From assembly GCA_002373325.1 (NCBI GenBank), contig DFKI01000003.1, positions 1 through 17,995 of the forward strand: 17,995 bases of DNA. Direction: 5' to 3'. Source of the stretch: Treponema sp. UBA3649. Lineage in GTDB: Bacteria > Spirochaetota > Spirochaetia > Treponematales > Treponemataceae. Of the stretch, positions 6,467 to 14,010 are shown one piece after another. The number at the start of each line of letters is the position of its first letter. The first letter of the stretch is position 1. Made by a program: the position numbers and the translations under genes. A model generated the notes under the pieces. That model was not told the DNA's origin. It searched no databases and saw only the letters and a program-made list of their open reading frames with translations.

Positions 6467-7895
6467 ATCAAATGCCGGACACAGCGCGATTACCGGCGAC
6501 AATCACAAGGCACTCTGGAGCGGAAGATTTGCGGAGGGACCCGATGCCGCCGCCGTTGAATTTGAGACTTCAATTTATGTTGACGAGCGAATGGCTTTTG
6601 ATGACATTCACGGTTCTATGGCACACGCAAAAATGTTGGGCGAGCAGGGAATCATTTCCAAAGAAGAGTCGAAGTCAATTGTGGAAGGCCTGAGCTCCAT
6701 TGAAAAAGATTTGGCGGACGGAAAACTTTCCATTGATTACTCAGCCGAGGACATCCACTCTTTTGTTGAGGCGACCTTGACCGACAGAATCGGGGAGGCG
6801 GGAAAAAAACTCCACACGGGAAGAAGCCGCAACGACCAGATTGCTTTGGACGAAAGACTCTATCTCCGCCGTGTCATTCCCACTTTGCAGGACAACATCA
6901 TCACGCTGATTGAGACCCTTGTAAAAATTGCGTCCGAGAATCGTGAGACTTTGCTCACCGGCTACACTCACATGCAGCACGCACAGCCCGGAACCTTGGC
7001 ACAACATCTTCTTGCCTGGTCATTTATGCTCCGCCGCGACTGGTCACGCATTGAGGACAGTTTGAAGCGTGTAGATTTTTCACCGCTCGGTAGTGGAGCA
7101 TTGCAGGGAAGCACATTGCCCCTTGATCGAATGATGGTTGCCCGCGAGCTCGGATTTTCCGGAATCACCGAAAACTCCCTTGACTCATCAAGCGACCGCG
7201 ATTATTGTCTTGAGTTCACGTCGGACTTTGCAATCCTCCAGTCACACTTGAGCCGGATGTGCGAGGAGATTGTGCTTTGGTCCACCACCGAATTTGCTTT
7301 CATTGATTTGAGCGAAAGATGGTCAACCGGAAGCTCCATCATGCCGCAGAAAAAAAATCCTGATTTTGCAGAGCTGATTCGTGGACGCACCGGAAAAGTC
7401 TACGGAGATTTGATTAATCTTCTCACAATGGTAAAAGGCCTTCCGCTTGCTTACGACCGAGACATGCAGGAGGACAAGGCTCCTTTGTTTGACGCTCTCG
7501 ACACTGTGCAAAATAATATCACTGTTTTTACCGCCATGATTTCATCCGCAAAGTGGAACGTGCAGAACCTTGAGAAGAGCTGCGAGGGTGGATTCGCAAA
7601 CGCAACCGATGTGGCAGAATATCTTGTGCGTAAGGGAATGCCTTTCAGAACCGCTCATGGTGTTGCCGCAAAATGTGTTCGCATGGCCATTGACTCTGGA
7701 CTTTCGCGCATCGAGGATTTGCCGATTGAAAAACTCAAGGAAGCGTCCGATTTAATTTGCGATGACATTTATTCGCTCATCACACCCAGGGCGTGCATGG
7801 AAGGAAGAAAGACAGCCGGTGGACCTTCACCAGAATGTACGAAAGTGCAGATTGAGACACTTGAAAAATTCTGTGCCGAAAACCGAAAGCTCTAG
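6450..7895 (+). CDS. argH: Argininosuccinate lyase
   Basis: This enzyme cleaves argininosuccinate to arginine and fumarate, the last step of arginine synthesis (481 aa). Family blocks are LWSGRFAEG near the N-terminus, EDIHSFVE, TGRSRNDQ, YTHMQHAQP (His174, His177) and the superfamily signature GSSIMPQKKNPD (294-305). The start is ATG 6450 with AAGGAG (6438-6443) six bases before it, lying inside the end of malQ. Frames starting further upstream fall within malQ coding sequence. The protein has about 21 residues before LWSGRF, longer than usual for ArgH, which commonly starts just before this motif. No argG was seen in the window. Coupling to malQ looks like an operon of convenience rather than a pathway. 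Confidence 0.96.
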   Translation: MAQTNKSNAGHSAITGDNHKALWSGRFAEGPDAAAVEFETSIYVDERMAFDDIHGSMAHAKMLGEQGIISKEESKSIVEGLSSIEKDLADGKLSIDYSAEDIHSFVEATLTDRIGEAGKKLHTGRSRNDQIALDERLYLRRVIPTLQDNIITLIETLVKIASENRETLLTGYTHMQHAQPGTLAQHLLAWSFMLRRDWSRIEDSLKRVDFSPLGSGALQGSTLPLDRMMVARELGFSGITENSLDSSSDRDYCLEFTSDFAILQSHLSRMCEEIVLWSTTEFAFIDLSERWSTGSSIMPQKKNPDFAELIRGRTGKVYGDLINLLTMVKGLPLAYDRDMQEDKAPLFDALDTVQNNITVFTAMISSAKWNVQNLEKSCEGGFANATDVAEYLVRKGMPFRTAHGVAAKCVRMAIDSGLSRIEDLPIEKLKEASDLICDDIYSLITPRACMEGRKTAGGPSPECTKVQIETLEKFCAENRKL

Positions 7896-7924
7896 TTTCA
7901 GAATCAAGTTCAGGACTTAATCAG

Positions 7925-10429
7925 ATGGATGTTCACCAGAGATTCACACAGTCAATCATCACGGCAATGCGGAGGGATGTCCAGGAAGCATCCGGGAACG
8001 AAGTCTGTTGGCTTGGTACAATCAATGCGGACGGTCGCGTAATCAGCGTGAAAGTCGGTGCCCGTGGAAATGCAGGCATGGTGCTTGTGAACGGTGCCAT
8101 GAACCGGGATGTGATTGATGATGACCAAGTTGCTGAAAATCATGACGGTGAAATCTCCGGGGGTGCCGGTCATGTGGTGATTCACAATCATCCTTCCGGG
8201 AACCTACAGCCGTCCGACGCGGATATGGAAGTTGCGTCCAGCTACATGGAAATGGGCGTGGGCTCGTACATCGTGAACAATGAGATTTCCGATGTCTACG
8301 TGATTGTGGAGCCCGTGCGTCCAAAAATCCTTGAGGTGCTTGATGAGAATGACACAGCTTTTTATCTTTCGTCCGACGGACCGCTTGCGAAAAAAAATCC
8401 CGCGTATGAGGAGAGACCCTCACAAATCTCGCTCGTAAGAAATATCGCTTCTGCATTTAACGGTGGAAAAATCGCCGCATTCGAGGCAGGGACCGGAGTC
8501 GGAAAAAGTTACGCATATCTGATTCCTTCCATATTATGGGCGGTGAAAAACAAGGAGCGTGTTGTAATCTCCACCGGCACAATCAACTTGCAGCAGCAGC
8601 TTGTTGAAAAAGATATTCCTGCCGCACAAAAAATCGTCGGAAAAAAAATCAAGGCAATCCTCTTGAAGGGAAGACAAAATTATCTCTGCCTCAGACGCTT
8701 GAACGACGCGCTTTCCGAAATCGATATGTTCACTGAGGATCCTGCTGTTCTTGAGAGCATTGACGCTTGGGCAAAGACTACGGAAAACGGAAGCCGCTCC
8801 GACCTGAGTTTTATGCCCCCGGATGCCGTGTGGACAAGGGTAAACTCCGAAAGTGACGGATGCATGGGCTCGCGATGTCCGTACCACGACAGGTGTTTTG
8901 TGATGAAAGTCCGAAAGGAAGCTGCCGACGCGAATCTGATTGTGGTGAATCATCACTTGCTTTTTGCCGACATTGAAAGCCGCATGAACGGAGCAGGGTA
9001 CGAGGACACAGCGGTTCTCCCTCCTTACAAAAGGATTGTCTTTGACGAGGCACACGGGATTGAGGACAGCGCGACATCTTTTTTCAGCGAGACAATCAAC
9101 CGCTTCAAGCTGCTCAAGCAAATCAATTTGATGTACCGCAATCACCGTGGCTCCATCGCTGGATTTTTAGTTCAGGCTGCGGCTCTTTCTTCCGTGGATG
9201 ATTTTTACGAGACATTCACCGAGGCAGTGACGGAGATAAAAGAAAACATGGCTGCCCTTGAGGAGCTTGCGTCCGATGCAATGGAAAATGATTTTACATC
9301 GCGCCTCACATCTGCGACACACCCAAGGTTCCGTGCTGTGTTAAAGGGCATGGACAATCTTCGTGCGTCAATCGGAAAGTTCACGGGACTTGCAAGGGAA
9401 GTGCTTGAGGGCATTGCGGATGATGACAAGGATGCTCCCTGTGTGTTTGAGGCCAAAACCGTTTTGCGCCGTCTTGATGATATGCTCCATCTCTGCAAGG
9501 ATTTTGTGGAGTGGGAGGAAAAAGAGGACACCGTTTTCTGGATGCAAAAAACAAGAATCCCTCCAAAAAAATCGGGAGAGGAATTTTTGACATACATCCA
9601 GTTCACGCAGACACCGCTTGATGTCGCACCTCTTATGAACATGGGAGTCTTTGAGCCGATGAGCTCCGTCGTTTGTACAAGCGCGACTTTGCGGACAGGA
9701 ACTTCCTTTGACTATTGGATGCACCGCACCGGCCTTGCCTTCGTTGAGGAGTCAAGGTTAAAATCCGAAGTTTTTGAATCGCCGTTTCCGTACAAAACAA
9801 ATGCAATTTTCGCCGTTCCCTCCGACGCACCATTTCCCGACAACCCCATGTTCCAGGCCTACGTTGAGGATGTCGTTCCAAAACTGATTCTCGCATCAGG
9901 TGGCCGCACCTTGGTTCTCTTCACAAGCTACGACTCTCTTCGTCATGCTTACAGTGCGTCATACAATCAGCTCATACAAAAAGGAATCGACGTGTACAAG
10001 CAGGGTGATGATGACCGATTCCGCTTGCTTGAAAAATTCAAGGACGACCGTGAAAGCGTGCTTTTTGCGACCGACAGTTTTTGGGAAGGAGTTGATGTGC
10101 CGGGAGACAGCCTGAGTCAGGTAATCATCGTAAAGCTTCCTTTTGCGGTTCCAAATGATCCTGTGTTTCAGGCAAGAAGCGAGTCTCTTGAAAAAAAAGG
10201 CCGCTCGTCATTTATGGAGCTGAGTGTTCCGCAGGCAGTCATAAAGTTTCGTCAGGGATTCGGCAGATTGATTCGGCGGGGGGATGATAAGGGTGCCATT
10301 GTCGTGCTTGACAGACGCATCGTGGAAAAAGCATACGGCAAGATTTTTACGACCAGCGTTCCCATGACACGAAGGATGTACAATCCACTGAGCGACATTC
10401 TAAACGCGATTAAAAATTTCCTCTCCTGA
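7925..10429 (+). CDS. JAB/JAMM domain fused to DinG-family helicase
   Basis: This 834-aa protein has two parts. Residues 1 to about 135 form a RadC-like JAB/JAMM domain with a complete metalloprotease-type motif: Glu26 in NEVCWLG and H87-N-H89-P followed by Ser97 and Asp100. Residues from about 165 on form an XPD/DinG superfamily-2 helicase: Walker A EAGTGVGKS (187-195), four cysteines for a 4Fe-4S cluster (Cys255, Cys313, Cys318, Cys324), DEAH (374-377), CTSATL (584-589), SFWEGVDVPGD (718-728) and the motif VI region QGFGRLIRR (777-785). DinG helicases unwind 5'-3' and act on R-loops and damaged DNA. Gram-positive DinG has an exonuclease at the N-terminus; here a JAB domain takes that place. 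The start at ATG 7925 has a weak AGGA nine bases upstream, and the gene follows argH by 29 bases. What the JAB part does is unknown to me. Confidence 0.9.
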   Translation: MDVHQRFTQSIITAMRRDVQEASGNEVCWLGTINADGRVISVKVGARGNAGMVLVNGAMNRDVIDDDQVAENHDGEISGGAGHVVIHNHPSGNLQPSDADMEVASSYMEMGVGSYIVNNEISDVYVIVEPVRPKILEVLDENDTAFYLSSDGPLAKKNPAYEERPSQISLVRNIASAFNGGKIAAFEAGTGVGKSYAYLIPSILWAVKNKERVVISTGTINLQQQLVEKDIPAAQKIVGKKIKAILLKGRQNYLCLRRLNDALSEIDMFTEDPAVLESIDAWAKTTENGSRSDLSFMPPDAVWTRVNSESDGCMGSRCPYHDRCFVMKVRKEAADANLIVVNHHLLFADIESRMNGAGYEDTAVLPPYKRIVFDEAHGIEDSATSFFSETINRFKLLKQINLMYRNHRGSIAGFLVQAAALSSVDDFYETFTEAVTEIKENMAALEELASDAMENDFTSRLTSATHPRFRAVLKGMDNLRASIGKFTGLAREVLEGIADDDKDAPCVFEAKTVLRRLDDMLHLCKDFVEWEEKEDTVFWMQKTRIPPKKSGEEFLTYIQFTQTPLDVAPLMNMGVFEPMSSVVCTSATLRTGTSFDYWMHRTGLAFVEESRLKSEVFESPFPYKTNAIFAVPSDAPFPDNPMFQAYVEDVVPKLILASGGRTLVLFTSYDSLRHAYSASYNQLIQKGIDVYKQGDDDRFRLLEKFKDDRESVLFATDSFWEGVDVPGDSLSQVIIVKLPFAVPNDPVFQARSESLEKKGRSSFMELSVPQAVIKFRQGFGRLIRRGDDKGAIVVLDRRIVEKAYGKIFTTSVPMTRRMYNPLSDILNAIKNFLS

Positions 10430-10511
10430 TTTTTACCGATTGTCTTTTTTTATGGGAACATCTAAAACTTCAGTTTTTCGAAGTGCCCTTATAGTATTTA
10501 TTCCGTCTTTC

Positions 10512-10520
10512 TGCTATAAT
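10512..10520 (+). promoter_or_regulatory. Extended -10 promoter before the metallo-hydrolase gene
   Basis: TGcTATAAT (10512-10520) is a perfect extended -10 element with a weak -35 region. It sits 22 bases before ATG 10542, and AGGAG (10531-10535) lies six bases before that start. The rest of the 112-base gap after the helicase gene contains only a small 5-bp hairpin (10467-10484) and T-rich sequence. Confidence 0.6.
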
Positions 10521-10541
10521 TGGATTTTACAGGAGTAAAAA

Positions 10542-11183
10542 ATGCACACAATTCATCGGATAAAATGCGGAACTGACAACTGTTACATAGTTGAAAACGG
10601 AAGGGATGCAATCCTTGTTGATACGACAAGTGCCCCCGGATATGAAATGGTTTTGGAGGAGTGCGGTAAATATAATTTGAGACTTATCGTTCTTACCCAT
10701 GTTCATTTTGATCATGCAGAGAATGCCGCGAAGATTGCAAATCGTTTTGGAATACCGGTCGCAATTCACAAGGCTGATTTGGAGCTCTTTGAAAGTTTTG
10801 ACAAACAACCGATTAAATCTTATGGACTTGTAGGACGCATTGTTTTGGGAATGTCTCTGAAAGTGCTCAAGGAAACGAAAGTTGAAAAGCCGTCGAACCT
10901 CATTTACGTTTCCGAGGGAGACAGTCTTTCCGAATATGGCATTGATGCAAAAATCATTGAGCTTCCCGGTCATACTCATGGCTCAATTGGAGTTGATGTT
11001 GAGAAAAAGGATTTGCTCGTTGGGGATGCACTTGACAACTGGATAAGTCCCGCCACAGGTCATCTCTACACTGATTTGGATGAGCTTAAAAAAAGCGTGG
11101 AAAAAATCAAATCGCTTGGTGATCGGACGCTGCATTACGGACATGGAAAAGCGACGAAGAATCGTTTTAAGATTTTGAAATAA
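10542..11183 (+). CDS. Metallo-beta-lactamase-fold hydrolase
   Basis: This 213-aa protein has the full set of metal ligands of the fold: THVHFDHAE (His53, His55, Asp57, His58), His144 in LPGHTHGS, Asp162 in VGDALDN and His201 in YGHG. It starts with the short strand pattern typical of single-domain cytoplasmic members related to glyoxalase II. There is no signal peptide. The substrate cannot be told from sequence, because the group includes thioester hydrolases, lactonases and phosphodiesterases. It has its own promoter and is followed by 165 bases before the next gene, in which I see an A-rich stretch and no convincing terminator or promoter. Confidence 0.85.
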   Translation: MHTIHRIKCGTDNCYIVENGRDAILVDTTSAPGYEMVLEECGKYNLRLIVLTHVHFDHAENAAKIANRFGIPVAIHKADLELFESFDKQPIKSYGLVGRIVLGMSLKVLKETKVEKPSNLIYVSEGDSLSEYGIDAKIIELPGHTHGSIGVDVEKKDLLVGDALDNWISPATGHLYTDLDELKKSVEKIKSLGDRTLHYGHGKATKNRFKILK

Positions 11184-11348
11184 CAAAAAACGAAATGAAA
11201 AAAATTTGAAAATCGACTAATGGGAATCGAAGTAAATGCTTGTATAAAGTAAGTAGCAAAAATGCAACTGCGGATTTATGTAAAACTTGCGCCTGTTTGT
11301 GTAAGATGTTTTTATAAGAACTCGGTATGAGTGTTTTAGGGGGCGAAT

Positions 11349-12020
11349 ATGATTTTTTCGGAAAAGCTACAGATTCTTAGAAAAAACAGGGGACTTACAC
11401 AGGAAGCTCTTGCAGAAAAATTGAACGTGTCGAGACAGGCTGTTGCAAAATGGGAGTCCGGCCAGGTATACCCGGATATCTTCAACTTGATTCAAATCAG
11501 CAACATGATGAATGTTAGTGTGGACTATCTTGTGAAAGATCAGGACTGCGCGGTAAAAATTTCAAATGAGCAGATAACAGATCTTGATGAATTGATTTTG
11601 TTCAGACTTGAGGCAAACGTGAACACTTATGCGGCGTTCAAAAATGAAGTTGAGTCAACGCGTCCTTCCTCCCATGATTTCCGCTACGAAAAAGGGGAGT
11701 ATGTCTATCATGACACTTACGTCGGTGGCGAGCAGTTTGCGGGAGAGGAATCGGTCTGTAAAAATGGAACGGCACTGTATGCGATGAACTATCTTGGGCG
11801 TGTGCTTGACGACCGTTTCAGCGGAGATTTTCTAAAAGAAGCCCTCCGTCATGCGGACAAAAAAATGCCTTACCGTGGACCTGAGATTTATCAGTCCGGC
11901 GAGTTCACCTACAAATGCAGCGTGACCGGGGATGTCAACTGGTTCCAGGGATTTGAGGAAATCTATTTGAATGAGACAAAAGTCTACGAATGTGTTTTTC
12001 ACGGCGGGACTTTGAAGTAA
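11349..12020 (+). CDS. XRE-family regulator with C-terminal DUF5680 domain
   Basis: The N-terminal 60 or so residues are a Cro/C1-type helix-turn-helix (LQILRKNRGLTQEALAEKLN, then VSRQAVAKWESGQVYPD). A linker leads to a C-terminal domain of about 135 residues with SSHDFRYEKGEYVYHDTY, GEQFAGEE, AMNYLGRV, GPEIYQSGEFTY and WFQGFEEIY. I recognise this from memory as the DUF5680 domain, often carried by HTH proteins in Firmicutes and spirochaetes; its ligand is unknown to me. The start is ATG 11349 with AGGGGG ending five bases before it. The broken tautomerase gene begins 19 bases after the stop with a strong ribosome binding site, so the regulator, tautomerase remnant and barstar-GNAT gene probably form one transcript. 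Confidence 0.85.
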   Translation: MIFSEKLQILRKNRGLTQEALAEKLNVSRQAVAKWESGQVYPDIFNLIQISNMMNVSVDYLVKDQDCAVKISNEQITDLDELILFRLEANVNTYAAFKNEVESTRPSSHDFRYEKGEYVYHDTYVGGEQFAGEESVCKNGTALYAMNYLGRVLDDRFSGDFLKEALRHADKKMPYRGPEIYQSGEFTYKCSVTGDVNWFQGFEEIYLNETKVYECVFHGGTLK

Positions 12021-12039
12021 AAAAATTGAGGAGGATAAA

Positions 12040-12170
12040 ATGCCGCTCGTTAGAGTTGAGATGATGGGAAACTGCATGACACGCTTGGCATTGCACCGAC
12101 AGATATTTTTATAATCATAAACGAGCCGCCTCTTGAAAACTGGGGCATGGCCGGAAAACAAAAGGGATGA
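12040..12170 (+). pseudogene. Broken tautomerase-family gene
   Basis: A strong ribosome binding site GAGGAGG (12028-12034) sits five bases before ATG 12040. The frame opens with MPLVRVEM, the N-terminus of small 4-oxalocrotonate-type tautomerases with catalytic Pro at position 2, and then runs out at a TAA (12112-12114). In another frame, from about 12066, is GKLHDTLGIAPTDIFIIIN followed by EPPLENWGMAGKQKG and the TGA at 12168-12170, the usual C-terminal half of the same family. Roughly 15-20 residues between the two pieces are missing and the frame is shifted, so no full protein can be made. The ATG of the next gene is one base beyond the remnant's stop, showing the old operon spacing. Confidence 0.75.
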
Positions 12171-12171
12171 T

Positions 12172-12909
12172 ATGAAACGGATTTTAATTGACGGAAAAAG
12201 ATTTTCAAATCAGGAAGAGTTTTACTCGGAGATTGACAGGCTCCTCACAAGAAACCTCGACTGGAAAACGGGACACAATCTGGATGCTTTTGCCGATCTC
12301 TTGTGCGGAGGATTCGGCTTCCATGAGTACGGGGAAAAACTTGAGATAATCTGGTCTGATGCGGAAAAGAGTAAGTCTGATCTGGGAACGAAATTTTTTG
12401 AAACGCTTGTCGAAATCATGAATGAAACTGATTACGATTTTTCCTGCGACTTGAAATTTGTGGACTTGCGGATTGTCCCTTATGAGGAAAAATACAAGCT
12501 GGATGTTTTTGATTTTACCGACCGATGCTTCCGGGACTTGGGAAAATCTTTTGAGCCGGAGGGAAGACATTCTTTTTATAATGAGATTGAAAATACGTTC
12601 GACTCATTCTGGTGCCTGCTTGCGGATTCCAAGGTGATTGGAACTGTCGCCTTGAAAAAAATTGAGGAAGCCACAGTTGAGCTTAAGGCACTTTATCTTT
12701 CAAATGATTTTAGAGGAATGGGATTGGGAAGACGGCTCATGGAAACAGCAATGTCTTTTGCAAAAGAAAAAGGATATGAAAGAGTCGTTTTGGATTCCAT
12801 GAGCAAGTACAAGGACGCTCTCAGACTTTATGAGAATTTAGGATTTAGGGAGACGGAGCGTTACAATGACAATCAGTATGCGGATGTTTTTATGGAAAAA
12901 CTACTTTGA
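12172..12909 (+). CDS. Barstar-like domain fused to GNAT acetyltransferase
   Basis: This is a 245-aa protein. Residues 1 to about 97 resemble barstar, the barnase inhibitor: RILIDGKRFSNQEEFYSEI, then GHNLDAFADLL, in which Asp38 and Asp42 sit where barstar has Asp35 and Asp39 in NLDALWD, then an IIWSDAEKSK strand and helix and a closing YDFSCDLKFVDL strand. From about residue 99 a GNAT domain follows (LRIVPYEEKYKLDVFDF), with the acetyl-CoA loop RGMGLGRR (181-188) and the C-terminal RLYENLGFRETERY. The start is ATG 12172 with AGGGA four bases before it; an upstream in-frame ATG at 12133 lies inside the tautomerase remnant. No RNase gene is adjacent. The GNAT assignment is strong and the barstar assignment good but from memory. 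The gene ends 15 bases from the convergent 2H-Vsr gene. Confidence 0.8.
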   Translation: MKRILIDGKRFSNQEEFYSEIDRLLTRNLDWKTGHNLDAFADLLCGGFGFHEYGEKLEIIWSDAEKSKSDLGTKFFETLVEIMNETDYDFSCDLKFVDLRIVPYEEKYKLDVFDFTDRCFRDLGKSFEPEGRHSFYNEIENTFDSFWCLLADSKVIGTVALKKIEEATVELKALYLSNDFRGMGLGRRLMETAMSFAKEKGYERVVLDSMSKYKDALRLYENLGFRETERYNDNQYADVFMEKLL

Positions 12910-12924
12910 TTTTTTTAATCGAAT

Positions 12925-13980
12925 TTATCCGCGGAGTTCCAGAAACACCGACTTACATTCCTCAAGCCACAGGCAGATTTGTTCCGTTACGTTTTTTATT
13001 TTCTGCCTTGATTTTTTTCCGCTGATTGCACATTCCCACACAACGCAGACTCTCCAGCTCATGTCCTGATATTTTTTGATGTTATCGTAATCCCTTTTTT
13101 TATTTCGCTCAATCTTCTTTCCCCAGAACCCAACGTTGGATTTTGGCATCCTGAAACGCGTGCAGTTCTCATGTCCGTGCCAAAAGCATCCGTTTATGAA
13201 AACGACGGCGTGATAGTGCGGAAAGACTAAATCCGGAGTTCCGGGATAGCGTCGGTCATTTTTCCGGAAGCGGAGACCAAACTTAAAGAGTGCGGACCGG
13301 ATTTTCTTTTCAGGCTTTGTGTCCGAGCTGTGGATTGCCGCCATGTTTTTGTGCCTCTGAAGTGGATTGAGACTGTCACTGGAAAGTGGAATACGAAGAA
13401 TCTCATTGTATGGATTGCATCTGGCGAGACCCAATGAGACGACTTTTGCTGATTGCGGAAGAGATGATTTTTTTTCAGCATCATTTTTCTTCTCTGACTC
13501 CCCAAGCAGGGACATGCCTTTTTCAAACTGTACGTGGGTAAGTTTCACAGCAAGGGCAATGTGCGGAACCCAATTCTGAGGAAGATAGTTCCGGTTGTCC
13601 GCGGGCTCAAAATGCGGAATGAACATTTCGTGGAGAGTCGTGTTCAAATCCTTTAGGAAAGTGAAAGTGGGAGAGTCCTTTTTTAATGAAAGAAAAATCA
13701 CTTTGTCCAAAAAAGAATCCGCACCTGAAAAATCCACCGGGAAAAATCTGCCGGCTTTTTTTGAAAACTCACGGAACAGATTCTCAAGTTTTTCTGAATC
13801 CGAATCGCTTGCATGAAACATTCCCAAAGTCAGATGTGGCGGCACGTCATTTTGAATCATGTAATCATTTTCCGTAAACTCTGCCAGGTGCGATATGGAC
13901 GAGCGAATCAGGGTAGTGGAGTCGGAATCGAAATAGAGGGTGACTGCGTAAGTGGACTTTTCGTCGGATGATGAATTCAT
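12925..13980 (-). CDS. 2H phosphoesterase (2'-5' RNA ligase-like) fused to Vsr endonuclease
   Basis: This is a single uninterrupted frame of 351 aa. Residues 1 to about 200 resemble LigT/2H phosphoesterases: first motif PPHLTLGMF (His49-x-Thr51), the conserved NYLPQNWVPH block with second motif His140-I-Ala142, and a last strand SLGLARCNPYNEIL. Residues about 210-345 are a Vsr (very short patch repair) endonuclease: AAIHSSDTKPEKKIRSALFK, PGTPDLVFP with Asp250 at the position of catalytic Asp51 in E. coli Vsr, NGCFWHGHENC (Cys265, His268, His270, Cys273) and RVCVVWECAI (Cys317). Vsr nicks at T-G mismatches left by deamination of methylated cytosine and normally sits beside a cytosine methylase gene; none is in this window. 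ATG 13980 is preceded by GGAGG at 13986-13990. It follows the DUF1294 gene by 30 bases. Confidence 0.88.
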   Translation of the reverse strand: MNSSSDEKSTYAVTLYFDSDSTTLIRSSISHLAEFTENDYMIQNDVPPHLTLGMFHASDSDSEKLENLFREFSKKAGRFFPVDFSGADSFLDKVIFLSLKKDSPTFTFLKDLNTTLHEMFIPHFEPADNRNYLPQNWVPHIALAVKLTHVQFEKGMSLLGESEKKNDAEKKSSLPQSAKVVSLGLARCNPYNEILRIPLSSDSLNPLQRHKNMAAIHSSDTKPEKKIRSALFKFGLRFRKNDRRYPGTPDLVFPHYHAVVFINGCFWHGHENCTRFRMPKSNVGFWGKKIERNKKRDYDNIKKYQDMSWRVCVVWECAISGKKSRQKIKNVTEQICLWLEECKSVFLELRG

Positions 13981-14010
13981 TTTGTCCTCCGTTTTGCAAG
14001 CATGTACGGT

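Noticed and set aside
6037..6693. Plus-strand frame of 218 codons across the malQ/argH junction
   Set aside because: It is a shifted frame over two well-supported genes and its product is low-complexity and Arg/His-rich.
8534..9145. Open frame of 203 codons on the minus strand
   Set aside because: It lies wholly antisense to the DinG helicase region, whose motifs are clear, and the translated sequence has no recognisable domain.
10467..10484. Small hairpin after the helicase gene as a terminator
   Set aside because: The stem is only 5 bp and no T-run follows it.
11184..11348. Promoter or operator before the XRE regulator
   Set aside because: TATAAA at 11243 and TATAAG at 11313 are present, but no -35 box lies at a suitable distance from either, and no clear palindrome was found.
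12904..12926. Bidirectional terminator between the convergent barstar-GNAT and 2H-Vsr genes
   Set aside because: Only a 4-bp GATT/AATC pairing around a T-run is present; there is no stable stem in the 15-base gap.
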